A stretch of DNA of 64,000 bases from Candidatus Hydrogenedentota bacterium (lineage in GTDB: Bacteria > Hydrogenedentota > Hydrogenedentia > Hydrogenedentales > JAJRTN01): assembly GCA_024278275.1 (NCBI GenBank), contig JAJRTN010000114.1:1-64000 (forward strand), read 5' to 3'. The position numbers were made by a program, and so were the translations under genes. This document shows, one piece after another, positions 18,302 to 28,308 of this stretch (positions are counted from its first letter, which is position 1; every line of letters begins with the position of its first letter). The notes beneath the pieces were generated by a model. That model did no database searches. It was not told the origin of the DNA and saw only the letters and a program-made list of their open reading frames with translations.

Positions 18302-19906
18302 ATGCTGATTGCTGGCATCGTGGCCGCGGTTATCCTGGGGATCGCCATTCTCGTCACCCTGTACTGGGGCCTGCTGGGCTCCATGTATCCCGAAGTGATC
18401 GGCACCGAAGAGATACATACGGTGACCACCGGGGACATCTGGAAGCTCCGTCTTTGCCGCTACCGCAAGGGACTGTCCGAAGGCGAGCCGGTGCTGTTGG
18501 TCCATGGCATGAACGCCAATCAACACAATTTCACCATCCCCCAGGGGGACAGCCTGGTGGACAGCCTTGTAAAACGCGGTTACGATTGCTGGGTGATCGA
18601 CCTGCGGGGAACCCGTTCGTCGGAACCGCCCTTCGAACGCAGCCGCAGCGAAGCCACGATTGATGATTTCCTGCTGCAGGATATACCCGCGGCCATTCAC
18701 TACATACGGAAAACAACAAGCTACGCCAAGGTGCATTGGGTGGGGCATTCCCTGGGCGGGATGTTGCTCTACGCCTATGTGCAGGCTTTCGGCGACGACC
18801 ACATCGCCAGCGGCACGACCCTGGGATCCCCCATCGGGTTCAAGAAAACCCGCATCTGGGCACCCAACGCGCTCCTGTTCCTGGTGCGTCTTTTCCCCCA
18901 TACCTGGGGGAATATGCTTCGGGGCGCGGTGCCCATCTGGTACGGCCTGGGCATTCCCACGCGCTTCTTCCCGGCCAACATGCGAAACTTCCACCCCGGG
19001 ATTTCCGTGGCCGAGCTGTACAACCTCATCGAGGATCCCTTGCCCGACGTGCAGGACGAATTGGTCTTTTGGGCCAAGCATCAGCTCTGGCTGATGAAGG
19101 ACGATGAACTGGACGTGGCTGCGGGCCTCAAGGACCTGCGCCTGCCCATCCTGGCGATCTATGGACCGAAGGATCCCTTCGTCGATTTGGAGAGCGCGGA
19201 AAACTTTATCAAGTCCCTTAAACACGAAGACAAGAAGATGGTTATCCTCTCGAAAGAGGAGGGATGTGAAGAGGACTACAATCACTGTGAACTGACTTTC
19301 GGCAAGAATGCCGCATCCGAGGTCTATACGCCCGTGGCAGCATGGCTCTCCGCCCATCCTTCGCGGGAACGCGTGGCCTTCTCCGAGGTGGGCGAGGAGG
19401 AACCGCCCGATTATCGCCCGCCGTTGAACGATGCGCAGCGGGCCGCTATTCTTTCCGGCGACCGCTTTGCCGCTGTGGCCGAGGCCGAGGAAAGCGCTGT
19501 AAGTGATGTTCCCGTGAAGAAATCCCCGGCGAAACGAAAGGCGGCGGCCAAGAAGGCCCCCGCAAAGAAAAAGGCCGCGGCCAAAAAGACGGCGGCCAGG
19601 AAAAAAACCGCCGCCAGGAAAACACCGGCCAGGAAACCCGCGGTGAAAAAGGCGGTGGCGAAGAAACCGGTGGCGAAGAAAAAGGCCGTGGCGAAAAAAG
19701 CCCCTGCGAAAAAGAAAGCCGCGGCCAAAAAGGCAGCGGCCAAGAAAAAAACCGCCGCCAAGAAAACACCAGCCAGGAAACCCGCGGCGAAAAAGGCGGC
19801 AGCGAAGAAAGCTCCCGCCAAGAAGAAAGCCGTGCCTTCAAAGACCCCCCGCCTGGTGCAACGGGCATTGGAAGAAGCGTCCGACATGCTGGATGACCTG
19901 GAGTGA
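18302..19906 (+). CDS. Alpha/beta hydrolase with a histone-H1-like Lys/Ala/Pro tail
   Basis: The 534-residue protein starts with a hydrophobic segment (1-25), probably a membrane anchor. An alpha/beta hydrolase domain follows (about 40-370): oxyanion loop VHGMNANQHNF, nucleophile elbow GHSLGG, an acidic candidate in YGPKDPFVD, and a His candidate in DYNHCELTFG. After a linker, residues about 405-512 are almost only Lys, Ala, Pro, Arg and Thr in AKKAPAKKKAAAKK-type repeats, as in histone H1 and the tails of PhaF or AlgP. A near-duplicate block occurs twice in the tail. The tail should bind nucleic acid or another polyanion. The ATG lies 12 bases after uvrC with GGAG 7 bases upstream. Substrate unknown. 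Confidence 0.8.
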   Translation: MLIAGIVAAVILGIAILVTLYWGLLGSMYPEVIGTEEIHTVTTGDIWKLRLCRYRKGLSEGEPVLLVHGMNANQHNFTIPQGDSLVDSLVKRGYDCWVIDLRGTRSSEPPFERSRSEATIDDFLLQDIPAAIHYIRKTTSYAKVHWVGHSLGGMLLYAYVQAFGDDHIASGTTLGSPIGFKKTRIWAPNALLFLVRLFPHTWGNMLRGAVPIWYGLGIPTRFFPANMRNFHPGISVAELYNLIEDPLPDVQDELVFWAKHQLWLMKDDELDVAAGLKDLRLPILAIYGPKDPFVDLESAENFIKSLKHEDKKMVILSKEEGCEEDYNHCELTFGKNAASEVYTPVAAWLSAHPSRERVAFSEVGEEEPPDYRPPLNDAQRAAILSGDRFAAVAEAEESAVSDVPVKKSPAKRKAAAKKAPAKKKAAAKKTAARKKTAARKTPARKPAVKKAVAKKPVAKKKAVAKKAPAKKKAAAKKAAAKKKTAAKKTPARKPAAKKAAAKKAPAKKKAVPSKTPRLVQRALEEASDMLDDLE

Positions 19907-19968
19907 TCATCTTCGGCCCGTGGCCATCGTGCCCGCCACGTCCCCGCCGGGGATACATGCGAACAAAC

Positions 19969-20001
19969 AAAGGCGGCGGCGGGGAAACGGCCGCCGCCTT
20001 T
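19969..20001. terminator. Bidirectional terminator-like hairpin
   Basis: AAAGGCGGCGGC (19969-19980) pairs perfectly with GCCGCCGCCTTT (19990-20001) around a 9-base loop. It sits between two convergent genes, and the A and T ends give a short U-tract in either direction. Confidence 0.7.
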
Positions 20002-20034
20002 CCCCTGTCGCGCGCGGGTCGGCAAGTCCCGCGG

Positions 20035-20913
20035 CTACAGCCTTCCTTTACCCGCGCGCAGCTTGGTCGATATAAGCGCCACCTGGCCTAATTCGACCCC
20101 CATGTGACGTGCCACAATGACGCACTTCGCCTTGAGGATGAGAAACACGTTCCCGGGAAAGGCGTCCACCGTTTCATAATTTCCCTGGCCCTTGCCGATG
20201 ATGACGTCCGCCGCGCGCATGCGGTTCAGAAACCTTTCCGGTACCAGGTTCAGCGGTGAGCCGACAAAGGAACCGCCGTTATCGATGACTTCGCAGACGC
20301 CGCTGAGCCCCACCTGATCCGCGTCTTCCCGCGTGACATCGTTGATGATGGGACCGGCCTTCACCACGGCGGTGACCCGCGTGTGCTTTTGCACTTCTTC
20401 GATGAGGATCTTGTCGAAGACAATTTCGCCCGCGTTGTCGAGAAGGTAGAGCAGGTCATCGCATCTCGCCAACGAGGCAAGAAAAGCCGCCGTGTGGTCT
20501 ACGGTGAAGCGCTCGTGCATGGCCCGGTCGATGGCGGCCTGCATGTCGATATCCTCGGCCGCCGTGGTTCCCAGGTCGATCACGTTTCCCGCGGCCGACA
20601 GGTGCAATGCCGCCACGAGGGGATCGTCGCTGCTTCGCACCAATGCCCGTAAATCATCCTCCATGGCCATGGCCATGGTGTTTTGCTGACGCTTCGACGC
20701 GCGGTAGGGGTCGTCGATCCCCGACAGTCGCTTCGCCTCCTCGTAGGCCACCAGCGAAATGGCCGCGGGCGCCGCGTCGAGGTCCAGTTCCGGGAGCCGT
20801 TGCGCGGTGGCTTCGACAATGGCCCGTTGGGTGGCGGGATCGTCGGTGGCCTGCCGCGCGGCACGCAGCGCTTGGCGGACGATACATTCAAGACAGTCAA
20901 TCGTGGCTTCCAT
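20035..20913 (-). CDS. DUF89/ARMT1-like family protein (probable damage-control phosphatase)
   Basis: The 292-residue protein matches the DUF89 family, metal-dependent phosphatases thought to remove damaged sugar- or cofactor-phosphates. The N-terminus has the CxxC pair [10 protein letters not shown] seen in the microbial branch. The core has the DNAGEIVFD motif that contributes metal ligands, followed by [14 protein letters not shown] and a GKGQGNYE loop. The start at 20913 has GGAG 8 bases upstream and overlaps the end of the upstream ABC ATPase gene by 17 bases, so it is the last gene of the transporter operon. A link to the transported compound is inference. Confidence 0.8.
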   Translation of the reverse strand: MEATIDCLECIVRQALRAARQATDDPATQRAIVEATAQRLPELDLDAAPAAISLVAYEEAKRLSGIDDPYRASKRQQNTMAMAMEDDLRALVRSSDDPLVAALHLSAAGNVIDLGTTAAEDIDMQAAIDRAMHERFTVDHTAAFLASLARCDDLLYLLDNAGEIVFDKILIEEVQKHTRVTAVVKAGPIINDVTREDADQVGLSGVCEVIDNGGSFVGSPLNLVPERFLNRMRAADVIIGKGQGNYETVDAFPGNVFLILKAKCVIVARHMGVELGQVALISTKLRAGKGRL

Positions 20914-21928
20914 GGGATTCTCCGGGATGATGGTGGTCGGCGGCATGATGCCCGACCTTGATGGCGACGGGGCAGGCCACGCGGTGGCCGTTATGAATTT
21001 CCTGGAGTTTCGGCACGCATTCGCGGCAGGACGGTGTGGCATCGGGGCAGCGTGGATGAAAAGGACAGCCCGGAGGCGGGTTCACCGGGCTGGGCACGTC
21101 GCCGGGCAGGGCCCTCCGGGGCTTGCGCGCGCGGGGATTGGCCACGGGGGCCGCCGCCAGCAGGGCTTTCGTGTAAGGGTGTGTGGGATGGTCAAAGACC
21201 GCTTCGGCCGGGCCGATTTCAACGATGCGGCCCATGTAGATCACCGCCACTTGGTCCGAGATATGACGCACCACACTGAGATCGTGGCCGATAAACAGGT
21301 AGGTCAGCCCTAACCGCTCCTGAAGTTCAATCAAGAGATTCAGGATCTGCGCCTGGATGGAGACATCCAGGGCCGAGACCGGTTCGTCGGCAATGATGAG
21401 GTCGGGGTTTACGGCCAGGGCGCGAGCGATGCCGATGCGCTGTCGCTGCCCGCCGCTGAACTCGTGGGGATAGCGGTCGGCGGCCTCCGCAGGCAGCCCC
21501 ACCATATCCAGCAATGCCAGTACCCGCTTGCGTCGGTCCGCGCCACGCCGTCCGATGCGGTGGACGGCCATGGCCTCGGCGATGACCGAAAACACGGTCA
21601 TGCGGGGATTGAGCGATCCGTAGGGGTCCTGAAAGATTAACTGCATGCGCTTGCGCAAGCCGCGCAGCACCGCCTTGTCCGCCGTGCTCACATCGACCCC
21701 ATCGAAATAAACCGATCCGCCCGTCGGCTCAATGAGTCGCAGGATGGCGCGGCCCGTGGTTGTTTTCCCGCTTCCACTTTCGCCGACCAGGCTCAAGGTG
21801 GTGCCGGCGGGAATCCCGAAGCTGACACCGTCCACCGCGCGCACCGCGCCCACGGTTCGGGAGAACACGCCCTGGCGCACGGGGAAGTGCATCACCAGGT
21901 CCTGTACGCTCAGCAGGTCGCCGCTCAT
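20897..21928 (-). CDS. Oligopeptide/dipeptide-type ABC transporter ATP-binding protein (OppF-like)
   Basis: This 343-residue ATPase energises the importer encoded upstream. It has Walker [10 protein letters not shown], signature [15 protein letters not shown], Walker [14 protein letters not shown] and a switch His in FIGHDLSVV. The C-terminal oligopeptide-transporter extension has the usual Cys run ([15 protein letters not shown]). The last residues are His-rich ([17 protein letters not shown]), which is unusual and may bind metal. The start overlaps the preceding gene by 4 bases. Confidence 0.9.
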   Translation of the reverse strand: MSGDLLSVQDLVMHFPVRQGVFSRTVGAVRAVDGVSFGIPAGTTLSLVGESGSGKTTTGRAILRLIEPTGGSVYFDGVDVSTADKAVLRGLRKRMQLIFQDPYGSLNPRMTVFSVIAEAMAVHRIGRRGADRRKRVLALLDMVGLPAEAADRYPHEFSGGQRQRIGIARALAVNPDLIIADEPVSALDVSIQAQILNLLIELQERLGLTYLFIGHDLSVVRHISDQVAVIYMGRIVEIGPAEAVFDHPTHPYTKALLAAAPVANPRARKPRRALPGDVPSPVNPPPGCPFHPRCPDATPSCRECVPKLQEIHNGHRVACPVAIKVGHHAADHHHPGESHGSHD

Positions 21929-22920
21929 GGGGCCATCCCCCCCTCGGCGTGGAGCCAGCAGGCCGTTCCATGACGCTCTTCCAGGATTCGGAAGGGCGGC
22001 TCCTCATCCCGGCATCGGGCCATGGCCTTGGGGCAACGCGGGTGAAAGCGGCAGCCCCGGGGAAAATCCGTGGCCGCCGGCACGTTCCCGTCGATGGTAT
22101 GCAGCCGGGCGCCGGGCTGTTGCGTGGCGGGAAGGGAGGCGAAGAGTCCCTGCGTGTACGGGTGTCGGGGCGCCGCGAAAAGTCGGTTGACGGGAGCCTG
22201 CTCCACTTTCTTTCCCGCATACATGACCACCACTTCGTCGGCCACTTCGGCGACCACGCCCAGGTCGTGGGTGATGAGCATAATCGCCATGCCCGTGTCC
22301 TTCTGAAGCGTCTTCAGGAGATCCAGGATCTGGGCTTGTATGGTTACGTCGAGGGCCGTGGTCGGCTCGTCGGCGATGAGTACCTTGGGGCCGCAGGCGA
22401 GGGCCAGGGCAATCATGACGCGCTGCAACATACCGCCCGACATGTGGTGGGGGTAGTCGTTGACGCGAAGTTCGGGGGCGGGGATGCCCACGCGATCCAG
22501 CAGGGCGATGGCCTCCCGCCGGGCCTCGTCCTTCGACAAACCCCGGTGAAGCCGGATGGCGGCCATGATCTGGCCGCCCACGCGGAACACGGGATTCATG
22601 GACGTCATGGGTTCCTGGAAGATCATGGAAATGTCGTTGCCCCGGATGGCGCGCATTTCGCCGAGGGGCAGTTCCAGGAGGTCTTGGCCGCCGAAAAGAA
22701 TCTCCCCACCTTCGATGCGGCCGGGGGGCGTGGGTACCAATCGAAGGATGGACAGGGCCGTCACGCTTTTTCCGCATCCACTTTCACCCACCACGGCCAG
22801 GGTTTTTCCCGTGGGCACGTCGAAAGAGACGTCGTCCACCGCGCGCGCGATGCCCTGGTCCGTGTGAAACCAGGTGCGGAGGTTTCGGATGCTCAGGGCT
22901 ATGTGATCCTGGTTCAGCAT
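21925..22920 (-). CDS. Oligopeptide/dipeptide-type ABC transporter ATP-binding protein (OppD-like)
   Basis: The 331-residue ATPase pairs with the OppF-like subunit. Walker A is [10 protein letters not shown], the signature is [15 protein letters not shown] (Met in place of the usual Gln after SGG, common in this subfamily), Walker B is [12 protein letters not shown] and the switch His is in LITHDLGVV. The C-terminal Cys extension [15 protein letters not shown] is present. It lies 7 bases after the OppC-like gene. Confidence 0.9.
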   Translation of the reverse strand: MLNQDHIALSIRNLRTWFHTDQGIARAVDDVSFDVPTGKTLAVVGESGCGKSVTALSILRLVPTPPGRIEGGEILFGGQDLLELPLGEMRAIRGNDISMIFQEPMTSMNPVFRVGGQIMAAIRLHRGLSKDEARREAIALLDRVGIPAPELRVNDYPHHMSGGMLQRVMIALALACGPKVLIADEPTTALDVTIQAQILDLLKTLQKDTGMAIMLITHDLGVVAEVADEVVVMYAGKKVEQAPVNRLFAAPRHPYTQGLFASLPATQQPGARLHTIDGNVPAATDFPRGCRFHPRCPKAMARCRDEEPPFRILEERHGTACWLHAEGGMAP

Positions 22921-22927
22921 GGTATTC

Positions 22928-23950
22928 CTACTGTCGCAGCCGCGGGTCCATGGCGTCCCGAAGCCCTTCGCCCACCAGGTTGAAGGCCGTCACTGTAATA
23001 AAGATCGCCAGCCCGGGAAAAACCACCAGCCACCAGGCGAAATCCACGTGGGTCTGGGCCTGTTTGAGCAACTCCCCCCAACTCGCCGTGGGGGGCTGGA
23101 TGCCGAAGCCCAGGAAACTGAGGGCCGATTCCGTCAGGATCGCTCCGGCCACGCCGAAGGAGGCGCTCACGAAGACCGGGCTGAGCGCGTTGGGCAGGAT
23201 ATGGCGGAAAATAATACGCCCGTCGCCAAGGCCCGTGGCGCGGGCGGCCGTGGCGTAGTCCTGCCGGCGCTGTTTGAGAAACTCGCCGCGCACAAGGCGG
23301 GCGATACCCGTCCAGCCGGTGAGACCGATCACCGCCATGATGTTGTAAATACTCGGCGGGAGGAAAGCCATCACCGTGATGATGAGAAAGAAGGTGGGCA
23401 GCACCAGCATGACCTCGATGAAACGCAGGATAACCGCGTCCACCCAGCCGCCGTAGTATCCTGCCAACGCGCCCAGAATGACGCCGATCACCGCGCTGAT
23501 CCCCACGGCCACGATGCCCACCAGCATGGCGATACGCGTGCCCCAGATGATCCGGCTCAACACGTCCCGGCCCCGGTCGTCCGTGCCCAGCCAGTGTTTC
23601 GCACCGGGTGCCGCCAAGGCGTTCAAAATGTCCTGCTGCAGGGGACCGTAGGCAATGGGGGGGCGTATGGCCATCTCGCCCGGTCCCGGCGACCATCGGT
23701 CGAAGTTGGCGTAGAGGTTCTCGGCCACCAGGTCCTGGTAGCCCCTGTAGAGGTTTGGGAACCAGTAGGATCGGCCATCTTTCAGCAGGTAAACAGGCAC
23801 GTCTCCCGCCAGGAAGGGCGCCAGGAGGGCCACCCCAGCCAGAAAGAGCACGATAACCAGGCCGGCCATGGCGAAGCGGTTCTTGCGAAACTGGCGCCAC
23901 ACGAGCCGCCAATAGCCTTCCCTGCTCCTATGTTGTTTCACCACGTCCAT
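22928..23950 (-). CDS. Oligopeptide-type ABC transporter permease (OppC-like)
   Basis: The 340-residue inner-membrane protein has an N-terminal cytoplasmic stretch, one membrane segment (about 30-50), a periplasmic insertion containing an [15 protein letters not shown] motif typical of OppC/DppC permeases, then five membrane segments. The coupling motif region ([18 protein letters not shown]) contacts the ATPases. It follows the OppB-like gene by 3 bases. Confidence 0.92.
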   Translation of the reverse strand: MDVVKQHRSREGYWRLVWRQFRKNRFAMAGLVIVLFLAGVALLAPFLAGDVPVYLLKDGRSYWFPNLYRGYQDLVAENLYANFDRWSPGPGEMAIRPPIAYGPLQQDILNALAAPGAKHWLGTDDRGRDVLSRIIWGTRIAMLVGIVAVGISAVIGVILGALAGYYGGWVDAVILRFIEVMLVLPTFFLIITVMAFLPPSIYNIMAVIGLTGWTGIARLVRGEFLKQRRQDYATAARATGLGDGRIIFRHILPNALSPVFVSASFGVAGAILTESALSFLGFGIQPPTASWGELLKQAQTHVDFAWWLVVFPGLAIFITVTAFNLVGEGLRDAMDPRLRQ

Positions 23951-23953
23951 GCC

Positions 23954-24949
23954 CTACTCCAACTTGATCCGCGGATCGATGATTGCGTACATGACATCCG
24001 TAATGATCAATCCGATGAGCGTGAGGATGGCGGAGAAGGTGAAGGCGCCCATGATGAGCGGATAGTCCCGGTTCAACACCGCCTGAAAGGCCAAACGGCC
24101 CATGCCGGGGATGGAGAAGATGGTTTCAATGATGACACTGCCGCCAATCATGGCAGGCAGCAGCGTGCCCAACAGGGTGATGATGGGAATGAGGGAGTTG
24201 CGCATGGCGTAGCGAAATATGACCACCCGCTCGGAAAAACCGTAGGCGCGGGCGGTGCGGATGTAGTCCTGCCGGATGGTATCGAGCATGCCCGCCCGCA
24301 TGTAGCGTGACAGGATCGCCAGGCCGCCGTAGGTCAGGCAGAACAGGGGCAGCACCATGTGCCACAGGCGGTCGCCCAGCCATGCGTACCACGGCCAGTC
24401 CTGTGCGCCTTCCGAACTCAATCCGTGGATGGGAAACCAGTCGAGCCATTGCCCCCCACCAAGGAACATCATGAGCAGCATGGCCACCCAGAAACTGGGC
24501 AGGCTGTAGAGAATGAAAAGACCCAGCGTCACGAAGGTATCGGCCCACGTGTGCTGCCTGACCGCGGAAAACACCCCGAGAGGGATGGAGATAAGGTAGA
24601 TCAGCAGGAGCGAAAGGATATTGAACTGGAGGGTAACGGGGAGGGCCTCCAGGATACGCTCGGTAACGGGGCGCTTGTCCACGAAACTCTCGCCGAAATC
24701 CAACCGTGCCACCCGACCCAGCCAGCGGATATATTGTACCGGAATGGGTTTGTCCAGCCCATAAAGGGCTTTTACCCGCTCGATGACTTCGGCGCTCACC
24801 TCCTCGGACTGAAAAGCGCCCTCGGCGGAGCGGAGCTTGGCATGGATGGGGCTGCCCGGCGCCATTTGTATAATGGCGAAAGAGATGAGGCTCACCCCGA
24901 TGAAAGTGGGGATAACAAGCAACAGGCGTCGTATGATGTACGTCTTCAC
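23954..24949 (-). CDS. Oligopeptide-type ABC transporter permease (OppB-like)
   Basis: This 331-residue permease is the first gene of the operon (order: OppB-, OppC-, OppD-, OppF-like, DUF89). It starts with the usual first membrane helix (RRLLLVIPTFIGVSLISF), has a periplasmic loop with GLDKPIPVQYIRWLG, and a coupling region RTARAYGFSERVVIFRYAMRN cut here by family resemblance. No substrate-binding protein gene is found in the window, so the solute receptor must lie elsewhere and the substrate (peptide, nickel or sugar) cannot be told. Confidence 0.92.
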   Translation of the reverse strand: MKTYIIRRLLLVIPTFIGVSLISFAIIQMAPGSPIHAKLRSAEGAFQSEEVSAEVIERVKALYGLDKPIPVQYIRWLGRVARLDFGESFVDKRPVTERILEALPVTLQFNILSLLLIYLISIPLGVFSAVRQHTWADTFVTLGLFILYSLPSFWVAMLLMMFLGGGQWLDWFPIHGLSSEGAQDWPWYAWLGDRLWHMVLPLFCLTYGGLAILSRYMRAGMLDTIRQDYIRTARAYGFSERVVIFRYAMRNSLIPIITLLGTLLPAMIGGSVIIETIFSIPGMGRLAFQAVLNRDYPLIMGAFTFSAILTLIGLIITDVMYAIIDPRIKLE

Positions 24950-25288
24950 CGCGCCAGTTTACCATAATCGGACGGGCCGCCGGGACTCGATGAAACGGTG
25001 CCCCAGCCTTCATCCGGTAAACGAGCTTGTTGGTCGCTCCCCCTGAGGGCGGCACGCCCATATCCACCATCGCCTTCAAATCTTGCTGGAAAGACCGGCG
25101 GTTGACGTCAGGCACAGGGCCTCGACATCATGCCTCCCTGGCGCGAAGGACTGCGGGAATATCTCCATTATTTCCGTGTAGTGTGGCGATCACGTGGGGG
25201 AATCCGTGGGGCCGATCCATTGATTGCGGCTTTTCCGGCAGCATGACCATGGGTGGGACCTGGAAGGTAAGGGGGCACTTCCCGGAGA
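24950..25288. other. Intergenic gap, no supported gene
   Basis: This 339-base stretch lies between the OppB-like start and the sulfotransferase stop codon. It should hold the transporter operon's promoter, but no clear promoter, RNA gene or repeat is visible to me. Confidence 0.4.
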
Positions 25289-26290
25289 TTACTCCCAGCC
25301 CGCTTCCTTTTGGCCCAGTCTCCATACGAAACTGTCCCCCACGATATCCATGATGCTTGACTTCTGGTCTTCCGTCAGTTCCGTTCGCCATCGGTATGCA
25401 ACGGTTTGAGAGTTCTTGTTGACCGAGAAGTATTGTCGGGAGAAGCCCACGCGGCCACCGACGTGGGCATTGCTACTCGTGGCGGCCCCCTCGAGGAAGT
25501 GCCGAACCTTGTCATCCAAACCAAGGCCAAAGCAATCCATTACTTCCTGGGTAACGCCCACCGGATCTTTGCACAGATTTTCGTAGAAAACAAGGAGCGC
25601 ATGCTTCGACTTCATCACATTCCGGCAACAATGTTCGACGCTTGCCCTCCAAAGCAGAGTTTCCTTTTCCAGGATCGTCAGCCCGGGGAGGCGGTTCCGA
25701 AATTGCTCATGGAGGTCAGGAGTGAGTGATTTGAGTAATGGATCCAACAATTCTCTCCGCTCCGTCGGCATGAGACCGGCCTTTTGTCCCTTGGTGATTG
25801 AAAGCAGATTTCCACAGGGATGGCGCACAATATAGACCAACGGAACGTGTCCCCGATTCAGCAATTCCCGCATGACCCGTTCGCGGGAAACATCTTTGAA
25901 TACGATGATGGGAGGAGCGACGGGGGTGTAGGCCCATTTATACAGGGTTGCCAGGGGTGCGATTTTCCGCGCCGCTCCATAGAAATACTTGCGAAACCAT
26001 GGCCCCACGTCGGCGCGGTAACGGAAGTTCTTCCTGGTGAAAGGTTGCTTTTCGAACAGGGGATTGGCCGGAAGAAGAGCGTTGTAGAGTTTTTCCGGGC
26101 CGAGGAGTTCGTCGGCGTCATATGCATCAGAACCCAGTTCCGTCAGTCGCCCGGCCCTCAGGCCCCGGGACCAACGAAAAGGCTCAAAGCGATACAACAC
26201 GTCGGGATGCCTGGCGACAATCGCGCCCAGCCAAGTCGTGCCCGACCGGCCGTAGCCATAGATGGCTCCCACTCTCTTCGCACCACGCAT
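25289..26290 (-). CDS. Sulfotransferase family protein (first of two)
   Basis: The 333-residue protein fits the PAPS-dependent sulfotransferase fold. A P-loop-like phosphosulfate-binding motif lies at the N-terminus (GYGRSGTTWLGAI, about 12-24), and the 3'-phosphate-binding segment is VPLVYIVRHPCGNLLSITKGQ (about 150-170, shown in part). It would transfer sulfate from PAPS to a hydroxyl of a carbohydrate or small molecule. A second, divergent sulfotransferase lies 190 bases upstream on the same strand. No PAPS synthesis genes are in the window. Confidence 0.8.
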   Translation of the reverse strand: MRGAKRVGAIYGYGRSGTTWLGAIVARHPDVLYRFEPFRWSRGLRAGRLTELGSDAYDADELLGPEKLYNALLPANPLFEKQPFTRKNFRYRADVGPWFRKYFYGAARKIAPLATLYKWAYTPVAPPIIVFKDVSRERVMRELLNRGHVPLVYIVRHPCGNLLSITKGQKAGLMPTERRELLDPLLKSLTPDLHEQFRNRLPGLTILEKETLLWRASVEHCCRNVMKSKHALLVFYENLCKDPVGVTQEVMDCFGLGLDDKVRHFLEGAATSSNAHVGGRVGFSRQYFSVNKNSQTVAYRWRTELTEDQKSSIMDIVGDSFVWRLGQKEAGWE

Positions 26291-26479
26291 AGCGTTCCAC
26301 TCCCATCACCCCAGCATCTCCGTCGATAGCAGGCACCAATCAGAACCCGGCGAATACCCGCAATCAGTCTTGTGGACATAATAAGCTTCCCGCAAGCCAA
26401 GAGCAGTGTCCGGGATTAACAGGTAACAGGAGGTGGGCAGCCGTTCCTGCGATTCTTTTTTGCAGCGGCCCTTGCACGT

Positions 26480-27406
26480 TCACCAATCTTCATCCGTGTA
26501 GAAGTGCCGACTCAGACCCTCCACGTTTTTCCGGATATGGGAGATGTCTTCTTCGGGCAACCGATTTTTCCACTTTTTTGCGATTTTTCGGCTGTCCCGC
26601 ATGATACTCAGCGGGTTCTTGGTATCCACCGGGTTCGCGGTATTGCTGCTTGATTCCACGAGCGCCTTCACCTTTGACGTGAAGGGCAGGTTAAGTGATT
26701 TCAGCAGTGCGTCAAATCCCGTTACGGGATCCCGGGACAAGTCCTCGTGCCGCACGTAAATCCATTCCGGGTGGCGTTCCTGATACTGACGAACCGCTTC
26801 ATAGGCAAGCAGCCATTGCAATATGGCCGTGTCCAGCAGATTGGGTGGGGTTTGGGCGAAAGCTTCAACCCGGTCGCGATATGCCGGAAGCAACTCGGAC
26901 AGGAGCGCATCCTGGCAGGCAAGGTTCTGGAAATCGAAGGTCCAATTCTGCCGTATCACGCTTTCCACGAAAGCGGCGGGATGGCGTACCATGACAACCA
27001 CGCGCATATCATACACATCCGTGAGCCATTCCGCGGAGAAGAGGGCCACCGGGTCCCGCATCAGGGGCGTCAGTCGCCCCGAACCAACGCCATGCACCAA
27101 GCGCCTGCGCCACAACACACGCCCCAGGTCCTTGGGCCGCTTGATCGCACGGAGTTCTTTCGCCAACGGACACCCGTAGCCAAGGGTGGCATCCATGAAT
27201 TCCCGGTAACCCGCTTCGTTTTCTTGTGTTATGTACAGGAACCACGTCTTGAACGGTTTCTCGCGGATCGTCGTGGGAAGCCAGGTATTGTTTGGACTGA
27301 ACGGTTCCGGAAGGTAGAGCAAGGGGCCGGCCTGGGCAAGCACCTTGCCCACCCATGTGGTTGCGGAACGATGTGCCCCGGTCACCAGTATAGGGCGTTC
27401 TTTCAT
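26480..27406 (-). CDS. Sulfotransferase family protein (second of two)
   Basis: The 308-residue protein has the phosphosulfate-binding loop TGAHRSATTWVGKVL (about 9-23) and a 3'-phosphate site MRVVVMVRHPAAFVESVIRQ (about 133-152). The acceptor is unknown. It shares fold and orientation with the downstream gene at 25289 but little sequence, so the two probably act on different acceptors or positions. The sulfatase-like and glycosidase genes in the window fit a sulfated-glycan theme, but nothing here links them directly. Confidence 0.8.
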   Translation of the reverse strand: MKERPILVTGAHRSATTWVGKVLAQAGPLLYLPEPFSPNNTWLPTTIREKPFKTWFLYITQENEAGYREFMDATLGYGCPLAKELRAIKRPKDLGRVLWRRRLVHGVGSGRLTPLMRDPVALFSAEWLTDVYDMRVVVMVRHPAAFVESVIRQNWTFDFQNLACQDALLSELLPAYRDRVEAFAQTPPNLLDTAILQWLLAYEAVRQYQERHPEWIYVRHEDLSRDPVTGFDALLKSLNLPFTSKVKALVESSSNTANPVDTKNPLSIMRDSRKIAKKWKNRLPEEDISHIRKNVEGLSRHFYTDEDW

Positions 27407-27702
27407 TGAGTTACCCCGTTGTCATGATCATGTGCTTTTGGGGACATTCTGCTTAGTTCCGAGAGCACAAACCTTTCCGCCGCGGTGTTTTCCACAATCC
27501 ACCGGCAAGACAACGATCAATATAGTCTTATTGTGCTTACGTGGTCAAGGCGCTGAACAGGCGCTGAACCATGGGTGATGGGGTTGACGGGATGGAACGA
27601 TGAATAAATCGCATGTTTGACCGGGCCGGGTTTATGAGCTGTTGTCAGTTGCGATTGGGTTGAGAATCCCTTTTTTCGGTCAGCACATGAAAGACGAGGG
27701 CA
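27407..27702. other. Intergenic gap, no supported gene
   Basis: Nearly 300 bases separate the second sulfotransferase start from the Hsp20 hairpin. A GGGTTGAGAATCCC stretch near 27652 resembles a tRNA T-arm, but no acceptor or anticodon arm can be built around it. Confidence 0.3.
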
Positions 27703-27743
27703 AGGAGAATAAGCCGGCCCAAACCGTGCCGGCCTCTTCTCCT
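27703..27743 (-). terminator. Hairpin downstream of the Hsp20 cluster
   Basis: A 16-base arm (27703-27718) pairs with 27728-27743 with two mismatches around a 9-base loop. It starts 5 bases beyond the last Hsp20 stop codon. It lacks a long U-tract, so it may stabilise the 3' end rather than terminate strongly. Confidence 0.5.
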
Positions 27744-27747
27744 TTCG

Positions 27748-28224
27748 TCAGTGAACGGTGATGCGTTTGCGGCGCGACTTGGCTTCGTCGGTTTTTGGCA
27801 TGCGAACCTGCAGGACGCCGCCTTTATAACGAGCCTTGGTCTTGTCCGGCCGTACTTCGCAGGGGAGTGGTATGGCCCTGTAGAAGGCGCCATGAACGCT
27901 TTCGGCGATGTGAAAGGTCTTGTCGTTCCGCTTCCACGATGCGCTCTTTTCGCCGCGCAGGATGAGGCGCTTTCCGTCCACTTCCACCTTGAAGTCATTT
28001 CGGGACATGCCGGGGAGCTCCGCATATACCAGGATCTCGCTGTCACTTTCCGTAACGTCGATGGCGGGGCCGCCACCGGTGCGCAAGAAACTGGGCCATG
28101 GTTCGTCATGAGGTGCGGGCAACCGTTCCGATCCGCGAGGCAGCCAGCGGTCAAAGACACTCGCGACACGGTTGCGGAGGTCTTCCACCGGCGCGCGCCA
28201 TGATGCTGGTACCAAGCTGGTCAT
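27748..28224 (-). CDS. Hsp20-family small heat shock protein (third in cluster)
   Basis: The 158-residue protein has an alpha-crystallin domain (about 50-145): DVTESDSEILVYAELPGM, the RLILRGEK strand and a late GGVLQVRMPK strand (the usual GxLxIxxPK). It acts as an ATP-independent holdase that binds unfolding proteins. The C-terminal tail ends RRKRITVH, with an IxV-type anchor as RITV. GGAGG lies 9 bases before the ATG. It is the last of three Hsp20 genes on one strand, 84 bases after the previous one. Confidence 0.9.
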   Translation of the reverse strand: MTSLVPASWRAPVEDLRNRVASVFDRWLPRGSERLPAPHDEPWPSFLRTGGGPAIDVTESDSEILVYAELPGMSRNDFKVEVDGKRLILRGEKSASWKRNDKTFHIAESVHGAFYRAIPLPCEVRPDKTKARYKGGVLQVRMPKTDEAKSRRKRITVH

Positions 28225-28308
28225 ATCCTCGTTCCTCCTTTTTCTTCTGGCGGTCCGGACCGCGGGGCGTGCCCGGACCGCCGGGTTAAAGCGGGTGGTT
28301 CACCTGGA

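Noticed and set aside
27640-27665. GGGTTGAGAATCCC as a tRNA T-arm
   Set aside because: No acceptor stem, anticodon arm or D-arm can be assembled around it.
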